64,000 nucleotides of DNA from Betaproteobacteria bacterium (GTDB lineage: Bacteria; Pseudomonadota; Gammaproteobacteria; Burkholderiales; SG8-41): the NCBI GenBank assembly GCA_028292435.1, contig JAQGMI010000145.1:45259-109258 (forward strand). Direction: 5' to 3'. The stretch's first letter is position 1; the number at the start of each line of letters is the position of its first letter. A program made the translations under genes and the position numbers. Below, in pieces: positions 57,714 through 64,000 of this stretch. The notes under the pieces are model-generated. The model did no database searches and was not told the origin of the DNA. It saw only the letters and a list, made by a program, of their open reading frames with translations.

Positions 57714-58235
57714 TTACGCCGCCTGCGAACGCGCGAGTTCCGCATTGTATAGGCTCAGCATGTTCGCATCGAAGCAAGCGAACAGTATCTGCGCTGGCAC
57801 CTCATGCTCGTTGAGGAAGGCGGCGCATTCGCTGACGGCAATTTTGACCGCGACCTCGAGCGGGTAACCGTAGGCGCCGCAGCTGATCGCGGGAAACGCG
57901 AGGGTTGGGACGCCATGCTCGAGTGCCAGTTGTAACGTGCTGCGATAGCAACTCGCCAGCAGTGCGGGTTCTCCGCGCTGGCCGCCATTCCAGACGGGAC
58001 CGACGGTATGGATGACGTATTTCGCCGGCAACCGGTAACCGCGCGTGATCTTCGCGCCGCCGGTCGGACAGCCGCCGAGCGTGCGGCATTCGGCCAGCAA
58101 ATCCGGACCTGCCGCCCGATGAATGGCGCCGTCGACACCGCCGCCGCCCCGCAACGAAGTATTCGCCGCATTGACGATCGCATCAACCGCGAGCGTCACG
58201 ATATCGGCTTGCCGGGCATCGAGCCTACGACTCAT
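57714..58235 (-). CDS. macro-domain O-acetyl-ADP-ribose deacetylase (YmdB-like)
   Basis: Macro fold. Family marks are [44 protein letters not shown], containing the catalytic Asp and the glycine-rich ADP-ribose loop, and [24 protein letters not shown] and [13 protein letters not shown]. Hydrolyses O-acetyl-ADP-ribose or mono-ADP-ribose on proteins. 173 aa. Sits between the isomerase and methyltransferase genes in the liu cluster. Confidence 0.92.
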   Translation of the reverse strand: MSRRLDARQADIVTLAVDAIVNAANTSLRGGGGVDGAIHRAAGPDLLAECRTLGGCPTGGAKITRGYRLPAKYVIHTVGPVWNGGQRGEPALLASCYRSTLQLALEHGVPTLAFPAISCGAYGYPLEVAVKIAVSECAAFLNEHEVPAQILFACFDANMLSLYNAELARSQAA

Positions 58236-58245
58236 TGCGCGCCGT

Positions 58246-58848
58246 TCAGAACGGTCCGCGGCCGAGCCAGCGCTCGATTTGATCGAAGCGGTCGATACCC
58301 CAGAACGGCTCGCCGTCGATCACGATATAAGGCGAACCGAAGACGCCGCGCTTCACCGCGTCGTCGACTTCACTTTTGAGTTTGTCTTTGACCGCCGCGT
58401 CGCCGAGCGCGGCAAGCACATCGTCGCGCTGCACTCCGATCGAAGCGGCGACTTCAGCGGTGATTTCCGGGCTGGAAATGTCGCGGTCTTCAAAAAAGTA
58501 CGCGTAATAAAGCGCCTGCGCGAGTTTTTTGGCGTAGAGCGCATCGCGTTCGTTCAACCAGTAGAACGCGCGGGCCGGTGCCTGCGTCGCAATCGGAAAC
58601 CTGGCTGGTTTGTTGTACGCCACACCGTGAAAGCGCGCCGAGCGCTCGATGTCGCGCATCGCATAGCCGCCTTTAAGCGGCAAAGTTGGCAATGGTTGCG
58701 CGCCGGTAATTTTGAAGACCGCGCCGAGCAAAATCGGCTTCCACACAACCGCGCGCCCATGGCGCCCGGCGAGGCTTTCGATTTTGGTCGATGCCAGGTA
58801 ACCGTAAGGGGAGGAAAAATCAAAATAGAAATCGATGGGCTGAACCAT
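58246..58848 (-). CDS. 2-hydroxychromene-2-carboxylate isomerase family (DsbA fold, kappa-GST-like)
   Basis: DsbA-like fold with the HCCA-isomerase motif [14 protein letters not shown] at the N-terminus (Ser in the SSPY motif is the glutathione-binding residue of this family) and [21 protein letters not shown] at the C-terminus. It may act on a glutathione adduct rather than chromene carboxylate; there are no naphthalene genes nearby. ATG 58848 has AAGGA upstream. 200 aa. It overlaps none of its neighbours and is 11 bases after the thiolase. Confidence 0.9.
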   Translation of the reverse strand: MVQPIDFYFDFSSPYGYLASTKIESLAGRHGRAVVWKPILLGAVFKITGAQPLPTLPLKGGYAMRDIERSARFHGVAYNKPARFPIATQAPARAFYWLNERDALYAKKLAQALYYAYFFEDRDISSPEITAEVAASIGVQRDDVLAALGDAAVKDKLKSEVDDAVKRGVFGSPYIVIDGEPFWGIDRFDQIERWLGRGPF

Positions 58849-58858
58849 GCTTAGTCCT

Positions 58859-60052
58859 TTATGCGATTCGTTCGATGGCCATCGCGGTTGCTTCGCCGCC
58901 GCCGATGCACAATGATGCAACGCCTCGTTTCAATCCGTATTGTTCGAGCGCGGCGAGCAGCGTCACGAGGATGCGCGCGCCGCTCGCGCCGATGGGATGG
59001 CCGAGTGCGCACGCGCCGCCGTTGATATTGACTTTGGCGTGCGGCAGATCGAGGTCGCGCATGGCCGCCAGCGTCACGACTGCAAACGCTTCGTTGATTT
59101 CGTACAGGTCGACGTCGTTTTTGTTCCAGCCGGTTTTCTCGAACAGCTTCTTCATCGCGCCGACCGGTGCAGTCGTGAACCAGTTCGGCTCGTGCGCATG
59201 CGTCGCGTGGCCGACGATTTTGGCGAGCGGCCGGAGCCCGCGTTTCTGCGCTTCGGACAACCGCATCAACACGAGCGCCGCGGCGCCGTCCGAAATCGAG
59301 CTCGAGTTGGCGGCAGTCACGGTGCCGTCCTGGCGGAACACCGGCTTTAATTGCGGAATCTTGTCGAGATTGGCTTTGAGCGGCTGCTCGTCCTGCGCGA
59401 TGGCCGCGTTGCCTATGCCGGCCTTCACGGTGAGCGGCGTGATCTCGGCTGCGAACGCGCCGCTCTTGATTGCTTCCTGCGCGCGCTTCAGTGAAGTGAT
59501 GGCAAAACCGTCCTGTGCTTCGCGTGAAAACTGATATTTTGTCGCGGTGTCTTCGGCGAAGGTACCCATCAGGCGGCCGCGTTCGTAGGCATCTTCGAGG
59601 CCGTCCAGGAACATATGGTCTTTGATTTCGCCATGGCCCAGCCGCAAACCGCCGCGCGCCTTCGGTAATAAATACGGCGCGTTGGTCATCGATTCCATGC
59701 CCCCGGCGACCATCACCGTGTTCGTACTCGCGAGCAGCAAGTCGTTGGCGAGCATCGCTGCTTTCATCCCCGAACCGCACATCTTGTTGACGGTGGTGCA
59801 GCCGACACCCAACGGCAGGCCGGCGCCGATTGCGGCCTGGCGCGCCGGCGCCTGTCCCTGGCCGGCTGACAGCACGTTGCCCATGATGACTTCCTGCACG
59901 GCGTCCGCCGTCAGGCCCGCGCGCTCGACCGCCGCTTTGATTGCGGCCGCGCCGAGTTCGGGCGCGGTGACATTTTTTAATTCACCCTGGAACGCGCCCA
60001 TTGCGGTACGGGCTGCGCCGACGATAACGATTGGATCGGATTGGATAGTCAT
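58859..60052 (-). CDS. acetyl-CoA acetyltransferase (thiolase)
   Basis: Condenses or cleaves acetoacetyl-CoA. The nucleophile is Cys92 in VNKMCGSGMKAAML. GGACALGHPIGASGARILVTLL has the catalytic His, and SLCIGGGEATAMAIE the second Cys. 397 aa, full length. Placed between liuA and the isomerase, it can process acetoacetyl-CoA made from leucine-derived acetoacetate, and can also feed the PHA pathway through phaC nearby; this link is inference. Confidence 0.95.
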   Translation of the reverse strand: MTIQSDPIVIVGAARTAMGAFQGELKNVTAPELGAAAIKAAVERAGLTADAVQEVIMGNVLSAGQGQAPARQAAIGAGLPLGVGCTTVNKMCGSGMKAAMLANDLLLASTNTVMVAGGMESMTNAPYLLPKARGGLRLGHGEIKDHMFLDGLEDAYERGRLMGTFAEDTATKYQFSREAQDGFAITSLKRAQEAIKSGAFAAEITPLTVKAGIGNAAIAQDEQPLKANLDKIPQLKPVFRQDGTVTAANSSSISDGAAALVLMRLSEAQKRGLRPLAKIVGHATHAHEPNWFTTAPVGAMKKLFEKTGWNKNDVDLYEINEAFAVVTLAAMRDLDLPHAKVNINGGACALGHPIGASGARILVTLLAALEQYGLKRGVASLCIGGGEATAMAIERIA

Positions 60053-60076
60053 TCCTTTAACCTTAACCGGAGAAAA

Positions 60077-61240
60077 TTATTTCGTCGCTTCGAACAATTC
60101 GCGGCCGATCAGCATGCGCCGTATTTCCGACGTGCCGGCGCCGATTTCATACAGCTTGGCATCGCGCAGCAGCCGCCCGGTCGGATAGTCATTGGTGTAG
60201 CCGACGCCGCCCAGGCACTGGATCGCCTCGAGCGCCATCCAGGTCGCCTTTTCCGCGCTGTACAGAATTGCGCCGGCGGCGTCCTGGCGCGTAATTTTTC
60301 CGTCGTCGCAGGCGCGACCCACGGCGTAGGCGTACGCTTTACAGGCGCTCAGCGTCGTATACATATCGGCGAGCTTGCCCTGTATCAACTGGAATCCGCC
60401 GATCGCCTCGCCGAATTGCTTACGCTCATGCACGAACGGCAGCACGACATCCATGCACGCCTGCATGATGCCGAGCGGGCCCGCCGCCAATACCGCGCGT
60501 TCGTAATCGAGGCCGCTCATCAGCACGTTAACGCCTTTGCCGACTTCACCAAGCACGTTGTCAGCCGGCACTTCGCAATCGGTGAACACCAGTTCACAGG
60601 TATTCGAACCGCGCATGCCGAGCTTGTCGAGCTTCGGCGCCGTCGCAAACCCTTTGAATGTTTTTTCGACGATGAACGCGGTGATGCCGCGCGCCCCGGC
60701 ATTGATGTCGGTCTTCGCGTAGACGACGAGCGTGTCGGCATCCGGCCCGTTGGTGATCCACATCTTGCTGCCGTTCAACACATAACGGTCGCCACAGCGA
60801 TCGGCTCGCAATCGCATGGCGACGACATCCGAACCGGCCCCCGTTTCGCTCATCGCCAGCGCGCCGACGTGTTCGCCCGCAATCAGCCGCGGCAGGTAGC
60901 GCTGTTTTTGTTGCGCGGTGCCATTGCGGTGAATCTGGTTCACGCATAGGTTCGAGTGCGCGCCGTACGACAATCCGACCGACGCCGAAGCGCGGCTGAT
61001 TTCCTCTATCGCGACCATGTGCGCGAGGTAGCCCATGTCGGTGCCGCCGAATTCTTCGCGGACCGTGATGCCGAGCACGCCGAGGCTACCCAATTTGCGC
61101 CACAAATCCGCGGGAAACTGGTTATCGCGGTCAATGGCTACCGCCCGCGGTACGATTTCACGCTCGGCAAACCGGCTCACCGTGGCGCGCAGGAGGTCGA
61201 GCGTTTCGCCCAGTTGAAAGTCGAGCCCGGGAGGTGTCAT
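60077..61240 (-). CDS. liuA: isovaleryl-CoA dehydrogenase
   Basis: FAD-dependent oxidation of isovaleryl-CoA to 3-methylcrotonyl-CoA. Acyl-CoA dehydrogenase signatures are [17 protein letters not shown] and, near the C-terminus, [42 protein letters not shown]. The catalytic base in this subfamily lies in a different position than in medium-chain enzymes, consistent with the sequence around [16 protein letters not shown]. 387 aa. A LiuR-type palindrome lies about 20 bases before the start. Confidence 0.94.
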   Translation of the reverse strand: MTPPGLDFQLGETLDLLRATVSRFAEREIVPRAVAIDRDNQFPADLWRKLGSLGVLGITVREEFGGTDMGYLAHMVAIEEISRASASVGLSYGAHSNLCVNQIHRNGTAQQKQRYLPRLIAGEHVGALAMSETGAGSDVVAMRLRADRCGDRYVLNGSKMWITNGPDADTLVVYAKTDINAGARGITAFIVEKTFKGFATAPKLDKLGMRGSNTCELVFTDCEVPADNVLGEVGKGVNVLMSGLDYERAVLAAGPLGIMQACMDVVLPFVHERKQFGEAIGGFQLIQGKLADMYTTLSACKAYAYAVGRACDDGKITRQDAAGAILYSAEKATWMALEAIQCLGGVGYTNDYPTGRLLRDAKLYEIGAGTSEIRRMLIGRELFEATK

Positions 61241-61260
61241 TTTACCGCCCTACGATTACC

Positions 61261-61276
61261 TTAACGTTAACGTAAA
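61261..61276. promoter_or_regulatory. LiuR-type operator upstream of liuA
   Basis: TTAACGTTAACGTAAA contains the perfect palindrome ACGTTAACGT (61264-61273), in the 48-base gap between liuR and liuA. From memory, LiuR sites in proteobacteria are palindromes with ACGT half-sites of this kind. Confidence 0.65.
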
Positions 61277-61288
61277 CAGATCTGCGGG

Positions 61289-61696
61289 TCAGACAGCGGT
61301 GGCCGCAACGACCGGCGTGCCGCCATTCTCGACCAGCAGCTTGCGGCACTGGGTTTCAAAGAAAGTGATTTCATTGAGCATCACTTCGATGTCCTCGCGT
61401 TGCTGGACGAGCAGGGCACGGCGCTTTTCGAGCTTGGTTAAAAACTGCTCGAGCTGGCGTTTTTCGTCGCGCGCCAGGTCGTAAAGATCGAACAGCTCGC
61501 GGATTTCTGCGAGGGAAAAGCCGAGGCGCTTGCCGCGCAATGCCAGTTTGAGCCGGACCCGGTCGCGGTGACTGAACAGGCGATTCTGGCCATCGCGACG
61601 CGGTGACACCAGACCTTCGTCCTCGTAGTGGCGGATCGTCCGGGTGGTGATGCCGAACTCCTTGGCCAGATCAGTAATCGTGTGCTCGCCGCTCAT
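61289..61696 (-). CDS. liuR: MerR-family regulator of leucine/isovalerate genes
   Basis: MerR-type winged helix at the N-terminus (ITDLAKEFGITTRTIRHYEDEGLVSPRRDGQNRLFSHRDRVRL) with a coiled-coil dimer helix (KRQLEQFLTKLEKRRALLVQQREDIEVML) and a short effector tail. It resembles LiuR, which responds to branched-chain acyl-CoA intermediates. I choose ATG 61696 (MSGEHTI) over TTG 61708. It precedes liuA on the same strand. 135 aa. Confidence 0.9.
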   Translation of the reverse strand: MSGEHTITDLAKEFGITTRTIRHYEDEGLVSPRRDGQNRLFSHRDRVRLKLALRGKRLGFSLAEIRELFDLYDLARDEKRQLEQFLTKLEKRRALLVQQREDIEVMLNEITFFETQCRKLLVENGGTPVVAATAV

Positions 61697-61755
61697 TGTG
61701 CTTTGCAATATACCCGTGTAAAATCAGGCCCATGGAATTTCGTCCGATGCGTATC

Positions 61756-61771
61756 TTTACGTAAACGTAAT
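61756..61771. promoter_or_regulatory. LiuR-type operator between liuR and phaC
   Basis: TTTACGTAAACGTAAT is a near-palindrome with two ACGT half-sites, like the site before liuA. It lies 60 bases before liuR and about 120 bases before the divergent phaC, so it could serve autoregulation and perhaps phaC. Confidence 0.6.
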
Positions 61772-61890
61772 GCAATCATCTGCCAAAGTCAAGTCGTTGC
61801 CGGCCGGGCTCGAATACCCGTATGCCGAATCGCCCGGGCCCGTTTACCGCTGCTCGCGCACCTAAGGCGCGCGACAATCCAGGAGAAAGC

Positions 61891-63702
61891 ATGGCAGAGC
61901 AAACCCAACCACCCGCACTGGATCCGGCAGAGCTCGCGAAAGCGTATGGCGATATCGTCCAGCGCAGCAGCCAACTCATGACGGATTACATCAAACGTCA
62001 GAGCACGAGCGCGCCGTCAGCGTTCGGCGACGAGCTTGGTATCGCCAAAGCATTCTTCGATATGACTGCGAAGATGTTCGCGAACCCGACGCAGATGGCG
62101 GAAATGCAATTGAAGCTGTGGCAGGACTATATGTCGCTGTGGCAGAACTCGATGATGCACCTCTTCGGCCAGCAAACGCAGCCGGTGATCGAGCCGGCGA
62201 AGGGCGACCGCCGGTTCAAGCACGACGACTGGCAGCAAAATTTCCTGTTCGACTATATCAAGCAGTCGTATCTGATCGCGGCCAAGCATATGCATGGCGC
62301 CGTCGGCAGCGTGCAAGGCCTGGATGAGCACACCGCCAAGAAAGTCGACTTTTATACGCGGCAGTTCATCGACGCGCTGGCACCCAGCAACTTCGCACTG
62401 ACCAATCCTGAAGTCCTGCGGGAGACTGTCGCTTCAGGCGGCCAGAACCTGGTCAAAGGTCTCAGCAACCTGCTCGAAGACCTCGAAAGCGGCGACGGCA
62501 AGCAGGTGCGCGTGAAAATGACGGACGCGTCCGCGTTCGAAGTCGGCGGCAATCTCGCGGCGACGCCGGGCAAGGTGGTCTATCAGAACAAACTCATGCA
62601 ACTCGTGCAGTACGCGCCGCTGACGACGGAAGTGTACCGCCGCCCGCTGTTGATCCTGCCGCCGTGGATCAACAAGTTTTACATTCTCGACATGCGCGAG
62701 AAAAATTCGTTCGTGCGCTGGGCGACCGAACAGGGCCACACTGTTTTCATCGCGTCGTGGGTGAATCCGGATGCGACCTACGCCAAAAAAACCTTTGACG
62801 ATTACATGCTTGACGGGCCGCTCGCCGCACTCGACGCCATCGAGAAAGCGACCGGCGAGCGTGAAGTCGATGCGGTCGGGTTTTGTCTGGGCGGGACACT
62901 GCTCGCGAGTGCGCTCGGTTATATGGCGGCGAAGAATGTTGACCGCATCAAGAGCGCGACCTTTCTCGCGAGCATGATCGATTTCGCCGAGCCGGGCGAA
63001 CTGGAGATTTTCATCGACGACAAGCAGGTGGCGTCGCTCGAGAAGAAAATGCTCGAGCGCGGCTATCTGGAAGGCGCTGAAATGGCGACCACGTTCAACA
63101 TGCTGCGCGCGAACGATCTGATCTGGTCGTTCGTCGTCAATAATTACCTGCTCGGCAAGGCACCTTTCCCGTTCGATCTCTTGTATTGGAACTCCGATTC
63201 GACGCGCATGCCGGCGGCGATGCACAGCTTCTATCTGCGCAATATGTACATCAAGAACCTGCTGAAGCAACCGGGCGGCATTACGCTCAATGACGTGCCG
63301 ATCGATCTGGGCAAAGTCAAAGTCCCGATGTATTTTGCATCGACCATCGAAGACCACATCGCGCCGTGGAAATCGACATACGCGGGCGCCAAACTTTTCA
63401 AAAGCAAAGTGCGGTTTGTACTCGGCGGCTCCGGGCACATCGCCGGCATCGTCAATCCGCCCGCGGCCAACAAGTACGGTTATTGGACCAACGGCGAGCT
63501 GGCGGCGACACCGCAAGCGTGGTTTGATACCGCGACTCAGCATCCGGGTTCGTGGTGGACCGACTGGGCGGCGTGGGTAAAGCATCATGCGGGCGACAAA
63601 GTGCCGGCGCGGGTTCCGGGCAAAGGCAAGCTCAAAGCGATCGAAGACGCGCCCGGCTCTTACGTCAAACTGCGGCTCGACGCCAAAAAAGCGACGGCTT
63701 GA
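61891..63702 (+). CDS. phaC: class I poly(R)-hydroxyalkanoic acid synthase
   Basis: Polymerises (R)-3-hydroxyacyl-CoA to polyhydroxyalkanoate. The lipase-like box GFCLGG has catalytic Cys332. The N-terminal domain (RFKHDDWQQNFLFDYIKQSYL) and FVIASWVNPDATYA-type segment (here VFIASWVNPDATY), plus GGSGHIAGIVNPP with the catalytic His, are typical of class I synthases. AGGAGA is upstream of ATG 61891. At 603 aa it is full length. It faces away from liuR and shares its regulatory gap. Confidence 0.96.
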   Translation: MAEQTQPPALDPAELAKAYGDIVQRSSQLMTDYIKRQSTSAPSAFGDELGIAKAFFDMTAKMFANPTQMAEMQLKLWQDYMSLWQNSMMHLFGQQTQPVIEPAKGDRRFKHDDWQQNFLFDYIKQSYLIAAKHMHGAVGSVQGLDEHTAKKVDFYTRQFIDALAPSNFALTNPEVLRETVASGGQNLVKGLSNLLEDLESGDGKQVRVKMTDASAFEVGGNLAATPGKVVYQNKLMQLVQYAPLTTEVYRRPLLILPPWINKFYILDMREKNSFVRWATEQGHTVFIASWVNPDATYAKKTFDDYMLDGPLAALDAIEKATGEREVDAVGFCLGGTLLASALGYMAAKNVDRIKSATFLASMIDFAEPGELEIFIDDKQVASLEKKMLERGYLEGAEMATTFNMLRANDLIWSFVVNNYLLGKAPFPFDLLYWNSDSTRMPAAMHSFYLRNMYIKNLLKQPGGITLNDVPIDLGKVKVPMYFASTIEDHIAPWKSTYAGAKLFKSKVRFVLGGSGHIAGIVNPPAANKYGYWTNGELAATPQAWFDTATQHPGSWWTDWAAWVKHHAGDKVPARVPGKGKLKAIEDAPGSYVKLRLDAKKATA

Positions 63703-63718
63703 GCCGCCGTCAGGCGGC
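63703..63718 (+). terminator. possible weak terminator after phaC
   Basis: GCCGCC and GGCGGC form a 6-bp stem with loop GTCA just past the stop; only a short T run follows. Confidence 0.3.
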
Positions 63719-63798
63719 GTGCTTTGAGATGACGTCGCCTGCGGGTACGACTAACATAACGGCTCCCGTCGCCCACTGCGCAAGCAGCCGCTAGCAGC

Positions 63799-64000
63799 AT
63801 GCAAATAAAAGACAGCGTATTCCTGATCCCCGGCGGCGCTTCCGGCCTGGGGGCGGCGACCGCCCGGCATCTCATCGAAGCAGGCGGCAAGCTCGTGATT
63901 GCCGATCTCAACCGCGACGCGGGCGAAAAATTTGTTGCAACGCTGGGCGGCCACGCGAAATTCGTTTTGGCCGACGTGACGAGCGAGACGCAAATTCAAG
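63799..64000 (+). CDS. short-chain dehydrogenase (3-hydroxyacyl-CoA dehydrogenase type), C-terminus beyond window
   Basis: Classical SDR. The NAD-binding GGASGLGAATARHL is near residue 12 and the acidic strand IADLNRDAG follows; only 67 codons are visible, so the catalytic Tyr is outside. The GGASGLGxA pattern and DLN strand resemble the 3-hydroxyacyl-CoA / HSD17B10 group. It lies about 100 bases past phaC. Confidence 0.75.
   Translation, partial: MQIKDSVFLIPGGASGLGAATARHLIEAGGKLVIADLNRDAGEKFVATLGGHAKFVLADVTSETQIQ

Noticed and set aside
62434..63588. 384-codon minus-strand frame opposite phaC
   Set aside because: Arg/His-rich shadow of phaC with no recognisable domain.

Overview
The window is GC-rich, almost gap-free bacterial chromosome, most likely from a betaproteobacterium (Burkholderiales or a close uncultured relative). 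Three gene orders typical of that class support this: argH / algZ-algR / hemC-hemD-hemX-hemY, cutA-dsbD-tlpA-aroQ-accB-accC-prmA-DUF3426, and hemA-prfA-prmC-grxD. Bug (TctC-type) solute-binding proteins, a BPSS1780-type membrane protein, a class I PHA synthase and a LiuR-controlled leucine/isovalerate cluster fit the same picture. No phage, insertion sequence, CRISPR array or defence system was seen, and no gap without a gene exceeds 300 bases.

Layout. 1-3833: CaiB/BaiF CoA-transferase (partial) and a Bug protein on the minus strand, then methylisocitrate lyase and a 2-hydroxyacid dehydrogenase. 3885-7529: hemA-prfA-prmC-grxD with promoters and a terminator. 7545-14696: mixed accessory metabolism and transport (TauE/SafE, MFS, GMC oxidoreductase, BPSS1780-type protein, hydroxyacid-oxoacid transhydrogenase, EamA). 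14710-19457: sulfoacetaldehyde acetyltransferase (xsc) with a LacI-type operator, two tandem LacI paralogues, and two unrecognised genes chained to them by overlapping start/stop codons. 19488-28017: an internally deleted fructosamine kinase remnant, argH, algZR, an exported protein, a SoxW-like thioredoxin, and hemCDXY.

28037-37817: an OB-fold lipoprotein, a 2Fe-2S flavoprotein reductase, an SDR, cutA-dsbD-tlpA, aroQ, accBC, prmA and a DUF3426 protein. 37870-43271: glycine cleavage genes gcvT-gcvH-gcvPA and gcvPB, with P-protein split in two and tpx plus a degenerate GFA-family gene lying between the halves. 43312-52677: dgkA, mscL, a PfkB kinase, a glycine-zipper lipoprotein, a lysophospholipid acyltransferase, apaH, an M28 peptidase, a second Bug protein, cytochrome c5, tRNA-Arg(CCG), a lipoprotein and a phytoene-dehydrogenase-like oxidase. 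52798-61771: the liu cluster (liuR, liuA, thiolase, a DsbA-fold isomerase, a macro-domain protein, a methyltransferase, liuB, liuC, liuE, DUF1289, DUF2889), which lacks the expected biotin-carboxylase subunit liuD. 61891-64000: phaC and the start of an SDR.

How it fits together. The liu enzymes turn isovaleryl-CoA into acetyl-CoA and acetoacetate. A LiuR-type palindrome lies in the liuR-phaC divergent region, so leucine breakdown may be coupled to polyhydroxyalkanoate storage. The hem genes on both sides of the argH-alg block supply tetrapyrrole precursors. I do not see a clearly novel multi-gene system. The best leads are the deleted fructosamine kinase, the xsc-LacI-LacI-unknown-unknown module with its predicted operators, the interrupted split gcvP operon, the 22-bp perfect palindrome between mscL and the PfkB kinase, the GFA protein lacking zinc ligands, and the liu cluster without liuD.
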